Shown: one piece after another, positions 1-6,979 of the stretch | Numbering within the stretch: the first letter of the stretch is position 1 | How the letters are laid out: each line of letters opens with the position of its first letter | Source of the DNA: Bacteroidales bacterium | GTDB taxonomy: Bacteria; Bacteroidota; Bacteroidia; Bacteroidales; WCHB1-69 | Assembly: GCA_023229985.1 (NCBI GenBank) | Contig: JALNYF010000045.1 | Span: forward strand, 1 to 17,537 | Reading direction: 5' to 3' | DNA length: 17,537 nt | Program-made: the position numbers and the translations under genes | Notes under the pieces: model-generated | The model's database searches: none | What the model was told of the DNA's origin: nothing | The model's input: the letters and a program-made list of their open reading frames with translations, nothing else

Positions 1-1395
1 ACCTTCAATAGTGAAAGACTCACCGGCATAAGCAATCGTGCGCGGGTCTCCAATGGCAGTACCCGGAAGATTCTCTATCTCGATGATGTCCGCTCCATAT
101 TGTCCCCCAAAATACAATTCAGATTCATTCTGAAACATACCGAACAAACAAGGAATCATTTTCGAATCATACATTTCACTGGTAATGGAATCAAAAGTCC
201 AACCACTGAACACTGTATGATGATCAGAATAACCATAATCGAAAACAATGGCGGTATCGGCAATAAAATAGCCGCTTTCGGCTTGTAGATTGTGAATTAG
301 GCAGTAATAAGAGAGTCCTAAAATAATGGGATTGGCCAAGGACAGGGTAACTTGATGAGGCGAATCCACCGTAATGCTATCAATAATAATTCCCCGATTA
401 ATGCCGTAATTATTGACATTAGCGATGGTAGCAATATTCATGGCAGAGTCAAAAGCAATCGTAATGGAAGTGGTATTATTTACCTCAAAATCGGTAACGC
501 GCGGACGTATTATTTCTACATAAACAGTTGAAAATGTGTCAGTTAAAGAATCGTTTCCCCAGATTAGACCCACCAATTGGGGATGGTCAATAAATGGATT
601 TCTATTCTGTTGAATACCGTATATTGCATTATTTCTATCTATTTCTTTCTGGCTGACGGGGTCTAAAGTGTGCCAATTTTTAAGCATTTCCAAAGCCCAT
701 GGTTTAAGTTGTGAAAGGAGAGTCATCGGCTTATCAGAACTAAATGATTGATTTTCAAATAAGTATCGCGTTGCCATATAAAAAAATGAACGGGCGATAT
801 CGCCTTTGTATTCATTAATCGGTTCATACGCAGTAACAGCGGGGGCACCGTCAAAAGTATTTGTCCCCATTTTTGAGCCATTGAGGAAAGTACGATTAGC
901 GTTTTGGACCTCACCGAATGGGTTATCGTTTCGAATGGAATTAATCCACGAATCAACAGGATAGATGTGGAACATATCCGAATAGGGTGCGCCATGGCTG
1001 CCGTCGGCATCGCACCAGCTTTGACAAAAGCTGTGTTCGCGATTATAAACATAACATTCTCCTGATTGTCCTTGTTGAAGCGAACCATGCTGAGTAACGG
1101 AAAAATTACAGTTTGAATAGATATCCCAAATGGAATCATTGGGTTTTACGTCTGTAATGGCGTAATAATCCCATAAATCGTCATAATCAATGATAATATG
1201 GTTATCAATAATCTGGGCAAGTGCGGCTTGCAATTGGTAGCCGCTTTTGCCGATGGCTCCGTTATAATATCCGTCAGGAGCTTGTGCCTTTATTGTATTG
1301 AAAATCAATATAATAAAAAAGAAATAAGTGATTTTTTTCAAATTTATTTGTATTGTTGTAATCAAGATAAATGGATTATTTTTGAATGAAAACAT
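1..1395 (-). CDS. Secreted endonuclease I family nuclease, C-terminus beyond left edge
   Basis: I translated this frame by hand: it stays open for 465 codons from ATG at 1395 to base 1, with no stop in the window. Residues 19-38 form a signal peptide ending IKAQ. The nuclease domain (about 40-275) carries the endonuclease I hallmarks NREHSF at 118-123 with catalytic-type His121, DMFHIYPVD at 140-148, NPFGEV at 158-163 and NRNPFIDHP at 264-272. Known members are metal-dependent secreted nucleases cutting DNA and RNA without strong sequence preference. After about 292 comes an Ig-like region (VTDFEV...ITIAFDSAMN) and a further tail I do not recognise; a T9SS sorting domain would be expected past the edge. 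A TTG at 1341 is an alternative start giving a more typical signal peptide (LKKITYFFF). A terminator and a separate -7 box place it outside the mreB transcript. Family sure; exact start and C-terminus not. Confidence 0.88.
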   Translation of the reverse strand, partial: MFSFKNNPFILITTIQINLKKITYFFFIILIFNTIKAQAPDGYYNGAIGKSGYQLQAALAQIIDNHIIIDYDDLWDYYAITDVKPNDSIWDIYSNCNFSVTQHGSLQQGQSGECYVYNREHSFCQSWCDADGSHGAPYSDMFHIYPVDSWINSIRNDNPFGEVQNANRTFLNGSKMGTNTFDGAPAVTAYEPINEYKGDIARSFFYMATRYLFENQSFSSDKPMTLLSQLKPWALEMLKNWHTLDPVSQKEIDRNNAIYGIQQNRNPFIDHPQLVGLIWGNDSLTDTFSTVYVEIIRPRVTDFEVNNTTSITIAFDSAMNIATIANVNNYGINRGIIIDSITVDSPHQVTLSLANPIILGLSYYCLIHNLQAESGYFIADTAIVFDYGYSDHHTVFSGWTFDSITSEMYDSKMIPCLFGMFQNESELYFGGQYGADIIEIENLPGTAIGDPRTIAYAGESFTIEG

Positions 1396-1446
1396 AAGCA
1401 ATTTTCAAGTGAAACATCTTATGCTTGAGTTATTGAAATAACCCTG

Positions 1447-1454
1447 CAAAAATA
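1447..1454 (-). promoter_or_regulatory. Bacteroidota -7 element for endonuclease I gene
   Basis: Read on the minus strand this is TATTTTTG followed by CAGGG, matching TAnnTTTG. It lies about 50 bases upstream of the ATG at 1395 and downstream of the mreB terminator. I see no convincing -33 TTG. Confidence 0.6.
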
Positions 1455-1510
1455 CTACTTTTTTTAATATAATGGTGTTTTCGCGAAATTTATTGTTTTC
1501 GCTGAAAAGC

Positions 1511-1544
1511 AATAAAAAAGAAGATGTCCTTTTGGGCATCTTCT
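1511..1544 (-). terminator. Rho-independent terminator of mreB
   Basis: An 11-bp stem (AGAAGATGCC side at 1534-1544, its complement at 1519-1529, with one G-T pair) closes a 4-base loop at 1530-1533. On the minus strand it is followed directly by a T-rich tract (TTTTTATT). It sits 20 bases after the mreB stop and should isolate mreB from the endonuclease gene. Confidence 0.85.
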
Positions 1545-1564
1545 GACAATTGAAAATATTTTTT

Positions 1565-2587
1565 TTATCGTATTAGGAACGGGAATTTATCAAAATTTTT
1601 CAAGCCAATTCCGGTACCGCGTGCCACTGATTTAAGCGGATTATCGGCGATATGGACTTGAAGTTCTGTTTTTTTGGCAATACGTTTATCCAGCCCGCGC
1701 AACAACGCACCGCCACCGGCGATATAAATACCGGTTTTATAAATATCGGCGCACAATTCTGACGGGGTGTTCGCCAAAGCACTCAGAACAACACTTTCGA
1801 TTTCGGAGATGGAGTGTTCCAAAGCAGCTGCTACTTCGCGATAATTGACTTTTACGGTAATAGGAATGCCCCTCAAAATGTCGCGTCCACATACTTCATA
1901 ATCATCCGGCGGATTGTCTAAATTCTCGATGACAGAGCCCACATTGAATTTTATCTGCTCGGCAGTAGATTCACCCACTTCAATATTATGCTTCTTGCGC
2001 ATATAGTCAATAATGTTTTCATTGAAATTGTCGCCGGCAATTTTACTTGTCTTTTGAGTAACGATGGCACCGTAAGAGATGACGGCAACCTCACTCGTGC
2101 CACCTCCAATATCAATAATCATGTTACCAACCGGACTGAGTACATCAATCCCGATTCCAATAGCAGCAGCCATTGGTTCATGAATCAGTCTGACCTCTTT
2201 CGCACCGGCTTGTTCAGCAGAATCTCGCACTGCACGTGCTTCTACTTCCGTAATGCCGGACGGGATGCAAATTACCATCTTCAATGATGGCGGAAAAATA
2301 TAACCTTTCGTCCCCGTCATCTTAATAAATTCCTTCAACATCATTTCAGTAGATTGGAAATCAGCAATAACACCATCTTTGAGCGGACGAATAGTTTTGA
2401 TATCATCGTGCGTCTTTCCGTGCATCATTAAGGCCTTTTTCCCTACTGCCATCAATTGTTTCGTGTTGCGGTCTATCGCTATAATAGAGGGCTCATCAAC
2501 TACTATCTTGTCATTATGCAAAATAATGGTATTCGCTGTCCCCAAGTCAATTGCAATTTCTTTTGTAAATAATGAAAATAATCCCAT
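1565..2587 (-). CDS. mreB: Rod shape-determining protein MreB
   Basis: MreB is the bacterial actin that polymerises under the inner membrane and guides elongation-phase peptidoglycan synthesis. The 340-residue product has the actin-fold ATP motifs: phosphate-1 DLGTANT at 14-20, phosphate-2 IDIGGGTSE near 160, and the adenosine motif AGGGALLRG near 290. The N-terminal MGLFSLF resembles the amphipathic membrane-binding start of MreB. The frame is open to ATG at 2620, but that codon lies upstream of the -7 box at 2610-2617, so transcripts would not include it; ATG 2587 also matches the family N-terminus. A terminator follows directly, so mreC, mreD and pbp2 are not cotranscribed from here, unlike the usual mreBCD order. 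Identity is certain. Confidence 0.97.
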   Translation of the reverse strand: MGLFSLFTKEIAIDLGTANTIILHNDKIVVDEPSIIAIDRNTKQLMAVGKKALMMHGKTHDDIKTIRPLKDGVIADFQSTEMMLKEFIKMTGTKGYIFPPSLKMVICIPSGITEVEARAVRDSAEQAGAKEVRLIHEPMAAAIGIGIDVLSPVGNMIIDIGGGTSEVAVISYGAIVTQKTSKIAGDNFNENIIDYMRKKHNIEVGESTAEQIKFNVGSVIENLDNPPDDYEVCGRDILRGIPITVKVNYREVAAALEHSISEIESVVLSALANTPSELCADIYKTGIYIAGGGALLRGLDKRIAKKTELQVHIADNPLKSVARGTGIGLKNFDKFPFLIR

Positions 2588-2609
2588 TGATATAATATAT
2601 TTAAGGTTG

Positions 2610-2617
2610 CAAAAATA
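2610..2617 (-). promoter_or_regulatory. -7 element of mreB promoter
   Basis: Minus-strand TATTTTTG followed by CAACC, about 22 bases upstream of ATG 2587. It decides the mreB start, because the more upstream in-frame ATG at 2620 lies above this box. Confidence 0.7.
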
Positions 2618-2639
2618 CATTTTTTTTCTGTAATAAAAC

Positions 2640-2995
2640 TATCCATCCAAAAAAAATAAAAAAATAATAATAAACTAATTTACAAGCAATTACACTAATT
2701 TCCGATATGAATTGTTGAATTTCAAAAAATTGATGGCGGGGGACTATTCAATAATTAACAGCGGGCAACGCAGCGTACATCAAAATTGAATCTTACCCAT
2801 CTAAGTCATGCATGTGACTTTACCCGTCAGCAAAATAATCTCAAAAGTGAAGGTATCGAAAAGCTGTTTCGTTGCGTGCGTGGTTTCCGGCAGCAAGCAA
2901 AACTCCCCCAAATATCGCAAGAGCAACGTTGCCGAAAACTAAAGCAACAACTTGGAAAACAGAGTGGGTGCAACAAATTAACCAAGCTCCACCAA
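2640..2995. other. Unexplained intergenic stretch with palindromes and a 44-codon ORF
   Basis: No recognisable gene fills the roughly 355 bases between the mreB promoter and the hydrolase stop. The part from about 2735 is richer in G and C than other spacers here. It holds an inverted repeat AAGTCA-tgcatg-TGACTT at 2803-2820, two copies of TTACCC (2793-2798, 2820-2825), a perfect 10-base palindrome GCAACGTTGC at 2923-2932, and recurrent GTTGC/GCAAC words that could pair over distance. A plus-strand ORF, ATG 2808 to TAA 2942, would encode 44 residues starting MHVTLPVSKIISK; the longer ORF at 2786-3013 overlaps it in another frame. I found no TAnnTTTG box on either strand. A structured RNA, a dispersed repeat or a decayed gene are all possible. 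It does not match tmRNA, RNase P RNA or SRP RNA core motifs. Confidence 0.4.
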
Positions 2996-3928
2996 CTATT
3001 CTTCTTTATATAATTCCGACGGTTTTATTGAGCCATAAGAATACTTCTTAATGGCGGGATCATTGTAGTATTGGTCTATTTGCAAAAAAGATCCACTCAT
3101 TACATAATTTCTTATAAACCAATCTGTTATATCAATTTCCGGTAACATAAACGACGCCACTTCATGACCGATGCCTTCGTAACGACGAACCAAATAGGGG
3201 TAGTCGAATTTCTCGAATCTTTTTACCAATGGTTGAGCACCAAAAAAGCCGAGATTAGCAAAGCGAATTTGTTTGTAAGTCACTAATCTGTCATTCATTC
3301 CGTGTAAAAAGAAGGTAGGTGCCGGTGGATTGAAATTATAATTGACTTTACCTTCGCGTGAAAAGATGGCACCAGCAAATGAGATAACGCCACCGAAATG
3401 GAAATCCTCCGGTAATTTTTCCGCTAATTTTGTGCGATTACAGAGTTCATAATCGGCTTGCAACACCGTAATGGCTCCCGCGCTACTTCCGCACAGCACG
3501 ATTTTGTCGGTTTTTATATCGAATACCGTGGGGTGGTTTAAAATGTACTCGACAGAGGAATAAAGATCCTCAACAGCGATATGAATGGCATTTTCAAGTA
3601 TTTTCACCACCGAAACATCCATTTTGTGAATATTTTTTAATCCTAACCGATAATCAATGGCAACGACGGTATAACCTTTTCTGTTTAAAGCTTGGGCATA
3701 CTCCACCACATCGGGCATATTGCGGGCACCTGACATAAAGCCGCCGCCAAAAACGTAAATGATACAGCAGTGATTATTCCTGGCTGCGTCAGCATGGTAA
3801 ACATCCATATACAAATTACAAGTATCCCGTTTGGCAAAGAGATAAGTCTGCGGTTTTTGTGCTATGGCAACCGAGACAAATCCGCACAGGCACAATAAAA
3901 TAACTACAATTTTTTTCATAAAATCCAT
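2996..3928 (-). CDS. Secreted alpha/beta-hydrolase, esterase/lipase-like
   Basis: The 310-residue protein has a signal peptide (about 4-24, MKKIVVILLCLCGFVSVAIA) and an alpha/beta-hydrolase core. Visible elements are the oxyanion-hole loop FGGGF at 60-64 (HGGGF in the hormone-sensitive lipase group, so His is replaced by Phe), nucleophile elbow GSSAG at 147-151 with Ser149, acid candidate Asp213 in HGMNDRL, and catalytic His255 in GIGHE. It should hydrolyse an ester in the periplasm or outside; the substrate cannot be read from sequence. ATG 3928 and ATG 3919 are both possible starts; the second begins exactly at the signal peptide. It starts 11 bases after trhP and has no promoter of its own, so it is probably the second gene of that transcript. 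Confidence 0.85.
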   Translation of the reverse strand: MDFMKKIVVILLCLCGFVSVAIAQKPQTYLFAKRDTCNLYMDVYHADAARNNHCCIIYVFGGGFMSGARNMPDVVEYAQALNRKGYTVVAIDYRLGLKNIHKMDVSVVKILENAIHIAVEDLYSSVEYILNHPTVFDIKTDKIVLCGSSAGAITVLQADYELCNRTKLAEKLPEDFHFGGVISFAGAIFSREGKVNYNFNPPAPTFFLHGMNDRLVTYKQIRFANLGFFGAQPLVKRFEKFDYPYLVRRYEGIGHEVASFMLPEIDITDWFIRNYVMSGSFLQIDQYYNDPAIKKYSYGSIKPSELYKEE

Positions 3929-3939
3929 TTTTTGATTGA

Positions 3940-5181
3940 TTAAAACTCATCAATTTTCGCAACTCTTTTATAAACTTTATCACCACGGCGCACCAATTTC
4001 TCGGTCACGATGGAACAAGCATCTCCCTTTACGGCGGAAGGAACCGGTTTTAGATCCACTCTTATTTCACTGACTGTCAGTTCATAAACGCCGGTAGTAG
4101 GACCTTCTACCAACAGAATATCACCAACGGATAAGTTGCCGGTTTCAACCATAATTTCCGCAACGCTTAAATTGGAGAAGAAGTTGGTGACTTTGCCAAC
4201 ATATTCTTTTATCATCGTAGCTTGGGAGCCATAACGTTCCGACCACTCACCCATTTTTCTACCCAAGTAGTAGCCGTCCCAGAATCCACGATTATAGACA
4301 GTTTTGAGCCGTTCCATCCATTGCGAAATTTTCTCCGGCGAGTAGGAACCGTCCAAAACGGCGGACACAGCTTCGTGGTAACAAGCGGTGGTTGTTTGCA
4401 CATACTCTGCTGAGCGTCCCCTACCCTCAATTTTCAAAACAGTGATGCCGGCTTTGAGCAATTTATCCAGAAAACCGATGGTACACAAATCTTTCGGCGA
4501 CATTATATACTTATTTTCAACTGCCAACTCCAGTTCATTGTCCATATCTTTCACCACATAGCCGCGCCGACAAGGTTGTAAGCAGGCACCTCGATTGGCG
4601 GAATAGTTGAAATTATCCAAACTCAGGTAGCATTTGCCGGACACTGCCATACAAAGTGCACCATGCACGAACATTTCCAATTTCACAAGCTTACCACCTG
4701 GACCGCAGATGTTTTCTGTTACAATGGCCTGATGTATTTCTGCAGCTCTTGCCAAGGTCACTTCGCGGGCAAGGACCATCACATCGGCAAATTGCGCAAA
4801 AAAACGCACCGCCTCGATGTTGGTAATATTGCATTGCGTTGAGATATGAATTTCCAAGCCGATGGTGCGGCAATAGTTAATCACTGCAAAATCGGACGCA
4901 ATAATCGCCGACACGCCGCATTTTTTTGCCAAATCCAACAACTGATGCACCGCTTCTACCTCATCATTATAGATAACCGTGTTCACGGTCAGGTAGGAAC
5001 GAACGTTGTTTTCTTGGCAGATGCGGGTAATATTTTGTAAATCCTCATCCGTAAAATTGGCAGCGGAGCGGGAGCGCATGTTCATTTTGCCTATTCCGAA
5101 ATAGACGGAACCGGCACCGGCATCAATGGCGGCAGCCAACGATTCATAAGAACCTACCGGTGACATGATTTCTATTGACAT
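3940..5181 (-). CDS. trhP: U32 family protein, probable tRNA uridine-34 hydroxylation protein TrhP
   Basis: The U32 signature is complete at 169-187 (EMFVHGALCMAVSGKCYLS), followed by NRGACLQPCRRGY at 196-208. Cys177, Cys184, Cys200 and Cys204 are the four cysteines expected to hold an Fe-S cluster. U32 proteins were first called collagenases, but characterised bacterial members TrhP (YegQ, YrrO) and RlhA use prephenate-dependent chemistry to hydroxylate tRNA U34 or 23S rRNA. The 413-residue length and the C-terminal beta-rich domain (about 325-410) fit TrhP better than the longer RlhA, but the split between the two is not certain from sequence alone. It has a clear promoter and heads a two-gene unit with the secreted hydrolase. 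Confidence 0.85.
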   Translation of the reverse strand: MSIEIMSPVGSYESLAAAIDAGAGSVYFGIGKMNMRSRSAANFTDEDLQNITRICQENNVRSYLTVNTVIYNDEVEAVHQLLDLAKKCGVSAIIASDFAVINYCRTIGLEIHISTQCNITNIEAVRFFAQFADVMVLAREVTLARAAEIHQAIVTENICGPGGKLVKLEMFVHGALCMAVSGKCYLSLDNFNYSANRGACLQPCRRGYVVKDMDNELELAVENKYIMSPKDLCTIGFLDKLLKAGITVLKIEGRGRSAEYVQTTTACYHEAVSAVLDGSYSPEKISQWMERLKTVYNRGFWDGYYLGRKMGEWSERYGSQATMIKEYVGKVTNFFSNLSVAEIMVETGNLSVGDILLVEGPTTGVYELTVSEIRVDLKPVPSAVKGDACSIVTEKLVRRGDKVYKRVAKIDEF

Positions 5182-5200
5182 AGTTGTTTTTTTTGAGGTG

Positions 5201-5208
5201 CAAAGATA
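5201..5208 (-). promoter_or_regulatory. -7 element of trhP promoter
   Basis: Minus-strand TATCTTTG followed by CACCTC, about 20 bases upstream of ATG 5181. No matching box was seen on the plus strand for the divergent SGNH hydrolase gene. Confidence 0.7.
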
Positions 5209-5393
5209 GTAAAAAAATCAAAAACGAGGGTAAGATTTTGGATTTTTTGCCGACAATAAGCAAATAAAAAATGGATGAAATCGTCTAAAAGGTGATAGTA
5301 CGATGTTGTACGACAGTTTTATCAACTAAGGCAACAAAAATGGCAAATATGTGTCCTAAGAACTGTTTTAAAATAACCATTAAATTAAAAAGA

Positions 5394-6446
5394 ATGAGAA
5401 AAATTGGGTTAGCCATCATATTTGCATTCGTAATGAATATGGCAGGCGCGCAGGCAGTTTGCAAAGCATTGTTTATCGGAAACAGTTACACTGCTGTCAA
5501 TAATTTACCATTAACGATCTATCAATTAGCACTTTCTGTCGATGACACCTTAATTTATGAAAGTAGCACGCCGGGAGGGTATACTTTTAACAACCATCTC
5601 AATAATAGTACGACCACCTCATTAATTGAGCAAGGGAATTGGAATTATGTCATTTTGCAGGAGCAGAGCCAAAATCCGGCATTTCCGATCGGGCAAGTAC
5701 AAACAGATGTTTTGCCATACGCGGCACAATTATCCGACCTGATTCGCCTGCACAATCCCGATGGAGAAGTGATGTTTTATATGACTTGGGGACGGAAGAA
5801 CGGGGATGCCAGCAACTGTCCCTATTATCCACCGATATGTACGTATGAAGGAATGGATAGTTTATTGTATCACAGATATTTGCTCATGGCTGAACTGAAC
5901 AATGCAGCTGTTTCACCGGTCGGTGCGGTATGGCACTACATTCGCGACCATCACCCTGAAATAGAGTTATATAGTTCCGATGAAAGTCATCCATCCTTAG
6001 CCGGTACTTATGCGGCGGCGGCCACTTTTTATACCGTCTTGTTCAAAAAGAACCCAACCCTGATTACCAATAACTTAACGCTCGAAGCGGCAACGGCACA
6101 AACCATTCGCGAAGCCGCTGAAGTGGTAGTTTTTGATAGTCTCAACCGCTGGTTTGAATATGTAGAACTGAACGATACTGTCCAAATCCAAGACCAAAAC
6201 CTGAACCACAATTTGCATATTTATCCCAATCCGTGTTATGATTATATTGATATAGAATCACCTTATTTAGAGGAAAATAATGTAACCATTACCATTTATA
6301 ACAGCATTGGAATGAGGGTTAAAACGCAAAACAGCAATATGCAAGAAAGGCTGAGAATCTTCACTTCCAATATGCCACAAGGCTATTATATTATTGAGTT
6401 GTCGTCTCAAAGTATAACTCAAAGGAAGTCATTCATCAAAAAATAA
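5394..6446 (+). CDS. SGNH-fold hydrolase exported by type IX secretion
   Basis: From ATG 5394 the product has 350 residues and begins with a signal peptide MRKIGLAIIFAFVMNMAGAQ. The frame is open to 5292, but those extra 34 residues have no signal-peptide character, so the internal ATG is preferred. SGNH blocks are LFIGNSYT at 26-33 (nucleophile Ser31; GNS replaces the usual GDS) and DESHPS at 196-201 with Asp196/His199 as the rest of the triad. The domain ends near 260. Residues 275-350 form a type A T9SS C-terminal domain (IYPNP at 276-280, GYYIIEL at 330-336, final basic KSFIKK), which directs passage across the outer membrane and attachment to the surface. The substrate is unknown; carbohydrate esters are common for the fold. 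Confidence 0.88.
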   Translation: MRKIGLAIIFAFVMNMAGAQAVCKALFIGNSYTAVNNLPLTIYQLALSVDDTLIYESSTPGGYTFNNHLNNSTTTSLIEQGNWNYVILQEQSQNPAFPIGQVQTDVLPYAAQLSDLIRLHNPDGEVMFYMTWGRKNGDASNCPYYPPICTYEGMDSLLYHRYLLMAELNNAAVSPVGAVWHYIRDHHPEIELYSSDESHPSLAGTYAAAATFYTVLFKKNPTLITNNLTLEAATAQTIREAAEVVVFDSLNRWFEYVELNDTVQIQDQNLNHNLHIYPNPCYDYIDIESPYLEENNVTITIYNSIGMRVKTQNSNMQERLRIFTSNMPQGYYIIELSSQSITQRKSFIKK

Positions 6447-6503
6447 TCAGCTATACCGCTTTTGGGGATAAAATTTCAACTAAGTTATTGATAATAAACA
6501 ATA

Positions 6504-6968
6504 TCAATCATCACTATAATTACGGGAATTTTCGCGTATGCGGTCTTTTTCCTTAATACTTTCGCGTTTGTCGTACATTTTTTTACCGCGCGCCAAGGCT
6601 ATATCCAATTTGGCATATCCATTTTCATTAATCCACATTCTTGTTGGGATAATGGTCATTCCCTTGTCATTCAATTTTGACATCAATTTCTTAATTTCCT
6701 TTTTATTAAGAAGTAATTTGCGGTCGCGTTTCGGTTCGTGATTGCTATAACTGCCATTAACATATTCGCTGATATGGAGATTATGGACCCAAAGTTCATT
6801 ATCCTCGAAAGAGCAATAAGCATCGGTAAGGTTAGCTTTACCGGAACGAATAGATTTGATTTCGGTACCGGAAAGAACGATGCCGGCAGTCCAAGTGGAG
6901 ATAAGGAAGTATTCAAATTCCGCTTTTCTATTTTTTATGTTGATGTTAGTAGTTATTTTTTTTTTCAC
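6504..6968 (-). CDS. smpB: SsrA-binding protein SmpB
   Basis: SmpB binds tmRNA and brings it to stalled ribosomes for trans-translation. The 154-residue product shows the family core: NRKAEFEYFL at 13-22, SGTEIKSIRSGKANLTDAY at 33-51, and the basic tail beginning RGKKMYDKRESIKEKDR, which enters the empty mRNA channel. Length and order are normal. The start is GTG at 6968, 11 bases after the dnaB stop, so it is almost surely cotranscribed with dnaB. The start codon is followed by ten consecutive A bases (6956-6965), a potential slippage site. No tmRNA gene was found in this window. Confidence 0.96.
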   Translation of the reverse strand: MKKKITTNINIKNRKAEFEYFLISTWTAGIVLSGTEIKSIRSGKANLTDAYCSFEDNELWVHNLHISEYVNGSYSNHEPKRDRKLLLNKKEIKKLMSKLNDKGMTIIPTRMWINENGYAKLDIALARGKKMYDKRESIKEKDRIRENSRNYSDD

Positions 6969-6979
6969 AATTAGCTGAT

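Noticed and set aside
100..288. 62-codon plus-strand ORF
   Set aside because: Antisense to the endonuclease I coding frame, no family resemblance and no promoter.
723..1139. 138-codon minus-strand ORF
   Set aside because: It lies in another frame inside the endonuclease I gene, whose in-frame translation carries clear nuclease motifs over the same bases.
2640..2998. tmRNA or RNase P RNA in the mreB-hydrolase gap
   Set aside because: A GCTCCACCA string at 2986-2994 resembles a tRNA-like 3' end, but there is no T-arm sequence before it and no RNase P core motif such as GAGGAAAGTCC.
2786..3013. 75-codon plus-strand ORF as a protein gene
   Set aside because: No recognisable motif, no promoter, runs into the 3' end of the hydrolase gene, and a second frame over the same bases is equally open.
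6487..6508. ATTGATA/TATCAAT inverted repeat between the convergent SGNH and smpB genes
   Set aside because: Only 7 A/T-rich pairs, overlaps the smpB stop and lacks a T tract; too weak to call a terminator.
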